A stretch of 64,000 nt of DNA from Prosthecobacter algae (GTDB lineage Bacteria; Verrucomicrobiota; Verrucomicrobiia; Verrucomicrobiales; Verrucomicrobiaceae): positions 248,001 to 312,000 of the forward strand of contig NZ_BAABIA010000004.1 of NCBI RefSeq assembly GCF_039542385.1, given 5' to 3'. The notes beneath the pieces are model-generated. The model had not been told where the DNA came from. It was given only the letters and a program-made list of their open reading frames with translations, and did not search any database. This document shows, one piece after another, positions 59,550 to 64,000 of this stretch (positions are counted from its first letter, which is position 1; every line of letters starts with the position of its first letter). The translations under genes were made by a program, and so were the position numbers.

Positions 59550-61274
59550 ATGATCGGTGATGAGTACTTCCAGCTGCGCACCCGCCTGAGCGGGGAGCTG
59601 CATTCGCTTGCGGAAGTCATTCGTGACCTCGGCGGGGATCCTGAATCGGTGGCCATCGCCGAAAACCTCATCGCCAGCCTCAAGGAGCCTTTTGTCTTTG
59701 TGGTCGTGGGCGAGGTGAATGTGGGCAAGTCCACCTTCCTCAATGCCCTTTTTGGCCAGGACTTTTCCCGCACTGGCGTGATGCCGACGACGGACAAGAT
59801 CCTGTTTTTCAAGCATGGGCCGCAGCAGCAGATCGTGCCCATCACGGCGACGCTGGACGAAGTCCACGTGCCCAATGACATCCTGCGGGATTTTCACATC
59901 GTTGATACGCCTGGAACGAATTCGATCGAGAACGAGCACCAGGAAATCACGGAGCGTTTTGTTCCCATCGCCGATCTGGTGATCTTTGTCTTCAGTGCCA
60001 TGAACCCCTGGGGGGCATCGGCCTGGCAGTTTCTGGACAAGGTACACAAGCACTGGATGCGGCATGTGGTGTTCATCCTCCAGCAGTGCGATCTACGCAG
60101 CCCTGAGGAGATTCAGGTCATCACAGACTACATGGGCCAGCTTTCCCGCCAGCGTTACGGGCAGGATTTTCCGCTCTTCCCGGTTTCGGCCAAAAAGGCC
60201 TACATGGCCCGCAGTTCCGGGGTGGATCGTGAACGCCTCATGGAAGAAAGCGGCTTTCAGCGTCTGGAAGAGCACATCTCCAATCTGGTGGCGCGCAATG
60301 CCTCCCGCCTGAACAAGCTTTCCAGCACCGTCCGTCTGGCGCGGCAGCTTTTGACGAATCTGCGCGACCATGTCGCCCACCAGGCGCAGCATGCCCAGCA
60401 CTCGGCGGCGCTGATTCAGGAATTTCTGACCGAGCGGGAGATGCAGGTGGACCGCACCTTGAAAAAGATCCTGCCGGCCCTGGATGCCACGGAAAGAGAC
60501 TACCACGAGTCCTGCCTGCGGGTGGCGGGCCTCGCGGATGATGCCTTGGCCACTCGGCAGGCCTTCAAAAAGGATCCGTCCGAAGTGCAGGAAGAGATCA
60601 AGCCGGAGAGCCTGGACCATCGCCTGTTTCAGGATCTTCAATTCCGCACCGGGGATCGCTGGCGTCAGGTAGGCATCATTTTGGAAGAGGACTGCCTGCA
60701 GTATGACCGCTTTCTGCATTCGCAGGGCCGCGGCACCCTCTTCCCCGAGGATACGGTGCTGCCCACGGAGTCTGATCCAGAGCTGCGTCGTCTCTTTGCG
60801 GCACACATTGACAGCACCATCCGGCGTTTTGTCCTCAGTTTGCGGCTGGATGAGGCGATCGAACCTGGGCTTAACAAAGCCCGTAAACGCGCGCGCTGGG
60901 TTCCCTGGCTCATCCTGCCCGTACTCGCGGCGGTGGGTGCAGCGTGGTATTTCGATGGCCCAGTAGGGGCTGCGATCTCCGCCGGGGGCGGCATGCTGCT
61001 GGTGGGGTTTGCGCTTCTCATCACCCAGTCTGCCCTTAACCACACCCGTGGCCAGTTGGTGGACCGCCTGGAAACCTCGACCATGAAGCTGCGGGAAATG
61101 CTCCTGACCCAGGTGCAAAGCGATGTGGAAAGCCTCTTTGCCCGCTTTGTGCCTTTGCTGCAGCCAGCCCAGGTGGAGGCCAATGCCCGGGAGAAGCTCC
61201 TGCTCAGCCAGACGGAGCGCCTGGAGGCCCTTTCGGATTCCTTTCATGCCTTCCAGCGTGAAATGGCGCACTGA
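59550..61274 (+). CDS. Dynamin-like GTPase with C-terminal membrane hairpin
   Basis: The 574-residue protein has a large GTPase domain: G1 GEVNVGKST at 54-62, G2 in VMPTTDK near residue 80, G3 DTPG at 119-122 and an unusual G4 QQCD at 178-181 in place of N-K-x-D. A long helical region (about 260-445) follows, and two transmembrane segments at about 449-500 (WLILPVLAAVGAAWYF and AAISAGGGMLLVGFALLI) lead to a final coiled segment. This architecture matches bacterial dynamin-like proteins, which remodel or protect membranes. The next gene (61394) is unrelated to dynamins but lies in the same direction. Confidence 0.87.
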   Translation: MIGDEYFQLRTRLSGELHSLAEVIRDLGGDPESVAIAENLIASLKEPFVFVVVGEVNVGKSTFLNALFGQDFSRTGVMPTTDKILFFKHGPQQQIVPITATLDEVHVPNDILRDFHIVDTPGTNSIENEHQEITERFVPIADLVIFVFSAMNPWGASAWQFLDKVHKHWMRHVVFILQQCDLRSPEEIQVITDYMGQLSRQRYGQDFPLFPVSAKKAYMARSSGVDRERLMEESGFQRLEEHISNLVARNASRLNKLSSTVRLARQLLTNLRDHVAHQAQHAQHSAALIQEFLTEREMQVDRTLKKILPALDATERDYHESCLRVAGLADDALATRQAFKKDPSEVQEEIKPESLDHRLFQDLQFRTGDRWRQVGIILEEDCLQYDRFLHSQGRGTLFPEDTVLPTESDPELRRLFAAHIDSTIRRFVLSLRLDEAIEPGLNKARKRARWVPWLILPVLAAVGAAWYFDGPVGAAISAGGGMLLVGFALLITQSALNHTRGQLVDRLETSTMKLREMLLTQVQSDVESLFARFVPLLQPAQVEANAREKLLLSQTERLEALSDSFHAFQREMAH

Positions 61275-61393
61275 TTGGCCGAGGGTGACGGTCGGCCCAG
61301 GGTGGAATCCTGAACCAAGAGCGTGCCTCTCGTGTCCAAAACGTCACAGACAGGCCTTTGCATCCGGCCTCACCCTGCATCCCTGCAACGGCT

Positions 61394-63112
61394 GTGACTG
61401 AACTGCTTCTCATTGACACCATCGGCCCTTTCTTTCGTGGTTATGACCGCCGTGTCATCAACTGGTCGAAAATACCCTGGGATCATGCCGGGCGTCAGGG
61501 CGTGGCCTGGTGGGAAACTGTTTGTCGTGAGCTCGGGATCATCGGCCGCCAGGCCTCGAGTTGGGGATTCAATGCCGCGTCCATGGATGACGTGGCCCAT
61601 CTGGCAGACCATGCCTGGATCGAGCCTGAAGTCCGCCGCCGCATCGCCCGATACCGCATGGAGATGCGCGACTGTTTCCGGGTGCTCACCCAGGCGGGTC
61701 TGGCGGTGCATGTGACGATGGATGTGTTTTCGGCCACGCCTGGACTTCTCCAGCGCCTGGAGTTTGAGAATAAGAGCGTCAATGAGTACCTGCGGGAACT
61801 GCTGGACCAGTTTCTCACGGATTTCCCCGAAGTGGCGGGTGTCATCGTCCGGATCGGGGAGGCCGATGGCAAGGATGTACACGATGATTTCCGCAGCCAG
61901 CTTGTGATCAAAACGCCTGCCCATGCACGCGAGTTCCTGGAACAGCTCCTGCCCATCTTTGAGAAGCATGGCCGTCGCCTCATCTTCCGCACCTGGACGG
62001 TGGGGGCCTACCCCATCGGGGATCTGATGTGGCATCGCGGCACCTTTGCAGAAACGTTCAGGGGCATCACCAGCCACTCGCTCGTTGTCTCGATGAAGTA
62101 TGGTGAGAGCGATTTTTTCCGCTACCTGCCGCTGAACCGGAATTTCTTCCGTACGCCTCTGGCCAAGATTGTCGAGCTGCAGACCCGCCGGGAATACGAG
62201 GGTTGCGGTGAGTATCCCAGCTTCACCGGCTGGATGTATGAGCGCTATGTCCGCGAGCTGAAGCAGGCGGAGAATGTCATCGGCTGCATGGTCTGGTGCC
62301 AGACGGGCGGTTGGGTGCCGTTTCGGCGGCTGGCCTTTCTGGATCGTGAAGCCCTGTGGAATGATTTGAACACCTTTGTCACCATCCGGCTGATCCGCGA
62401 GGGGACCCTGGTGGAAGATGCGGTGCATGCCTTTGCCAAAGAGCGTCAGCTGGGAGATCCGGATGCCCTGCTGGAATTGTTGCGGCTGTCTGATGAATGC
62501 GTGCGTGAGCTTCTGTATGTGGAGGAGTTCGCCCAGCAAAAGCTCTTCTTTCGTCGTGTGCGCATCCCCCCCATGCTGACGGTCTATTGGGGAAACTTGT
62601 TTGTCAGCCACAGCATCCGCAAGCTGCTGCGCTACTTTGTCCGGGATGCCGACGCGGCCTTGCGCAGTGCCCGCCGCTGCATGGACAACCTGGATGCCAT
62701 GATCCCCCTGGCGGTGCGAGCCGGTGTGCCGGTGGCCGATTTTGAATACATGCGGGATACCTTCCGCCTGCTGGCCCTGGCCAGGGAGTATTATTTTGCC
62801 GAGGATGTGAATGACATTGAAGAGCGCATCGCAGCCGCAAAGACTGCCTACAAGGCCAAGTATAACAAACGCGGCCTGCGCGCTCGCTACCGGGTGAAGA
62901 CCGACTTCAAACCGCTGCTCCTCAATCCCCGCCATCTGGGCTGGGCCATTCGTTTTCTCATGCGCCGCCAGCGCGGGTACCGCGTGGTGGACAGACTAAT
63001 CATCCTGAGTGCGCTCTCGCTCATTTATCGCTTCATCGCAGCCCGCAGGCCTCATTGGATTCCCGGCTTTGCCTCCAAAAGTGCCATGGGGGTGGATGTG
63101 GTTTTTCGCTGA
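61394..63112 (+). CDS. Unrecognised 572-residue protein with a TIM-barrel glycosidase-like core
   Basis: I cannot place this protein in a named family with confidence. A GTG at 61394 gives 572 residues; a TTG at 61358 is also in frame. The sequence has a pattern of beta strands and helices like (beta/alpha)8 glycosidases: MEMRDCFRVLTQAGLAVHVT, GVIVRIGEADGKDVHDDF, RRLIFRTWTVGAYPIGDL, HSLVVSMKYGESDFF and VIGCMVWCQTGGWVPFRR could be strand ends bearing acidic and Trp residues, faintly like alpha-glucuronidase (GH67) barrels. The C-terminal 230 residues are helical with a hydrophobic stretch (VVDRLIILSALSLIYRFIA). No signal peptide is seen. It follows the dynamin-like gene by 119 bases. Confidence 0.6.
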   Translation: MTELLLIDTIGPFFRGYDRRVINWSKIPWDHAGRQGVAWWETVCRELGIIGRQASSWGFNAASMDDVAHLADHAWIEPEVRRRIARYRMEMRDCFRVLTQAGLAVHVTMDVFSATPGLLQRLEFENKSVNEYLRELLDQFLTDFPEVAGVIVRIGEADGKDVHDDFRSQLVIKTPAHAREFLEQLLPIFEKHGRRLIFRTWTVGAYPIGDLMWHRGTFAETFRGITSHSLVVSMKYGESDFFRYLPLNRNFFRTPLAKIVELQTRREYEGCGEYPSFTGWMYERYVRELKQAENVIGCMVWCQTGGWVPFRRLAFLDREALWNDLNTFVTIRLIREGTLVEDAVHAFAKERQLGDPDALLELLRLSDECVRELLYVEEFAQQKLFFRRVRIPPMLTVYWGNLFVSHSIRKLLRYFVRDADAALRSARRCMDNLDAMIPLAVRAGVPVADFEYMRDTFRLLALAREYYFAEDVNDIEERIAAAKTAYKAKYNKRGLRARYRVKTDFKPLLLNPRHLGWAIRFLMRRQRGYRVVDRLIILSALSLIYRFIAARRPHWIPGFASKSAMGVDVVFR

Positions 63113-63184
63113 GCCTCATCGGGGCATGGCACATTGCATTCCAAGGATTGCGGTCTCCACACGTTTGGTTTGGGACACTCCGCC

Positions 63185-64000
63185 ATGCCTCGCTTTCTTT
63201 TTGCCCTCCTTCTTATTTCTTCTGCACTTGCGGCAGCCACTGTTGATGAGGCTATCCTGGCCACCAAAAAATGGGATAACCAATTGTATCGTCATCAGGT
63301 AAAACCTGTCTGGCTGGATGAAGATCATTTTTGGTATCGTGTTCAGACCGGGCCTAAAAGTGAGGAATACGTTCTCATTGATGCACAAAAGGGGACACGT
63401 CAGGCGTCGCCCACTCGGCAGGGCATCGGTCTCCCGCCTCACGAATCGCTGAAGGCATCTGAGAGCAAGGAGAAGATCCATCCCTCCGGCAATGGCAGCG
63501 CCACCACCATCGTGTTTCACAACCGTCTGTCTCAGCCCGTGCACATGTTCTGGATCGACGCGAAAGGCAAACATCACGACTACAAGGCCCTAGCTCCAGG
63601 GAAGACCTTTCGGCAAAACACCTTTGAGGATCATGTCTGGCTGGTCAAAGACGACAAGGGGCAGCCTTTGACGGTCGTCAGCGCCCGGGCTGAACCTCTG
63701 GAGGTGGAAATTGATGCCGCTTCCCGGGCTTTGACCGAGGCGGCTCCGCCAAAACCTAAGGCAGGCGAGGTCAAATCCCCCAATGGCCAGTGGTCTGCAA
63801 GTGTGGAGCATGGGCGGCTGATCTTGAAGGAAGAGAGCACCGGCAAAACTTTGCCGGTGATGACTGGTGGAGAACCTCATCCTCCCTTTCAAGGCGGCAT
63901 CACTTGGGCTCCCGATTCTTCCAGTCTGGTGGTCTCCTGTGCAGAGAATTGGGTGAAACGCCGCATCTCACTGCTCTACTCGTCTCCTTCGGATCAGGTG
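63185..64000 (+). CDS. S9-type (DPP-IV-like) peptidase N-terminal part with VHL-beta-like insert, cut by window end
   Basis: The frame opens at ATG 63185 with a signal peptide (MPRFLFALLLISSALAAATV) and runs to the window edge without a stop (272 residues seen). KPVWLDEDHFWYRVQTGP and EYVLIDAQKGTRQA are typical of the propeller start of S9 peptidases of PVC bacteria. Residues about 104-172 (63494-63700) read like a von Hippel-Lindau beta domain: IVFHNRLSQPVHMFWIDAKG, YKALAPGKTFRQNTFEDHVW and LVKDDKG follow the N-R-x-x-x-P-V-x-x-x-W, L-x-P-G and H-x-W-L pattern of that fold. The propeller resumes with KSPNGQWSASVEHGRLILKE. The catalytic peptidase domain lies beyond the window, so activity is inferred from the N-terminus only. 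Confidence 0.78.
   Translation, partial: MPRFLFALLLISSALAAATVDEAILATKKWDNQLYRHQVKPVWLDEDHFWYRVQTGPKSEEYVLIDAQKGTRQASPTRQGIGLPPHESLKASESKEKIHPSGNGSATTIVFHNRLSQPVHMFWIDAKGKHHDYKALAPGKTFRQNTFEDHVWLVKDDKGQPLTVVSARAEPLEVEIDAASRALTEAAPPKPKAGEVKSPNGQWSASVEHGRLILKEESTGKTLPVMTGGEPHPPFQGGITWAPDSSSLVVSCAENWVKRRISLLYSSPSDQV

Overview
The window looks like chromosomal DNA of a moderately GC-rich member of the PVC superphylum, most probably a verrucomicrobium of the Prosthecobacter/Verrucomicrobium type. This is inferred from content: exported proteins carrying the PVC-type haem-binding, DUF1549/DUF1553 and DUF1592-type cytochrome modules, a DUF6807 (PmoA-like) protein, sulfatases, a DPP-IV-like S9 peptidase, and a surface protein that opens with a LESRLAPA-type N-terminus. 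No database search could be run. No plasmid, phage, insertion sequence or CRISPR array was seen.

Layout. 1-7615: end of an alpha/beta hydrolase, a large DUF1080/beta-propeller/cytochrome protein, a solitary polyamine-type binding protein, and on the minus strand a coupled pair (Agl23-like membrane glycosyltransferase, then ApbE). 7874-9325: tRNA-Gly(GCC), prmA and a dCMP-deaminase-like gene. 9455-14748: an exopolysaccharide export block (outer-membrane beta-barrel, Wza-like export protein, Wzc-like chain-length regulator and tyrosine kinase). 14749-15143 is non-coding and full of palindromic repeats. 15144-24168: a PSD1-type cytochrome protein, a repetitive surface protein, a DUF6807 protein, ftsY-tadA, a GYF_2-like protein and a UPF0126/TRIC membrane protein. 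24377-32023: nuoHIJKLMN, the membrane half of complex I plus NuoI, preceded by a perfect Rex-type operator. 32092-37157: exported hydrolases (esterase, SMP-30-like propeller, ceramidase-like protein, SGNH plus alpha/beta double hydrolase). 37215-41295: squalene/phytoene synthase, panD, a polysaccharide deacetylase, a small basic protein, and a LysR regulator whose start codon lies in the loop of a 13-bp inverted repeat. 41425-48816: a DUF1592-type cytochrome protein, a membrane-anchored unknown, a natural esterase/SMP-30 fusion, a flavin-dependent-halogenase-like enzyme and a small membrane protein. 48852-54890 (minus strand): gpsA, tdh-kbl (threonine catabolism), a phosphodiesterase-like protein and a sulfatase. 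55020-58394: a sialic-acid cluster (AGE epimerase, Neu5Ac lyase, sialidase) closed by a terminator. 58552-64000: a second NodB-type deacetylase, a dynamin-like GTPase, an unrecognised 572-residue protein, and the start of an S9-type peptidase containing what reads as a von Hippel-Lindau beta-domain-like module.

How the parts fit. The content suits an aerobic heterotroph that lives on complex glycans: sialidase, AGE and lyase for sialic acids, sulfatase and esterases for decorated polymers, threonine breakdown through Tdh/Kbl, and a respiratory chain whose complex I promoter probably senses NADH/NAD+. The most notable signals are the Rex box at nuoH, the start-codon hairpin at the LysR gene, the VHL-like module, the split-versus-fused esterase/SMP-30 pair, the double hydrolase, and a three-copy palindromic repeat family.
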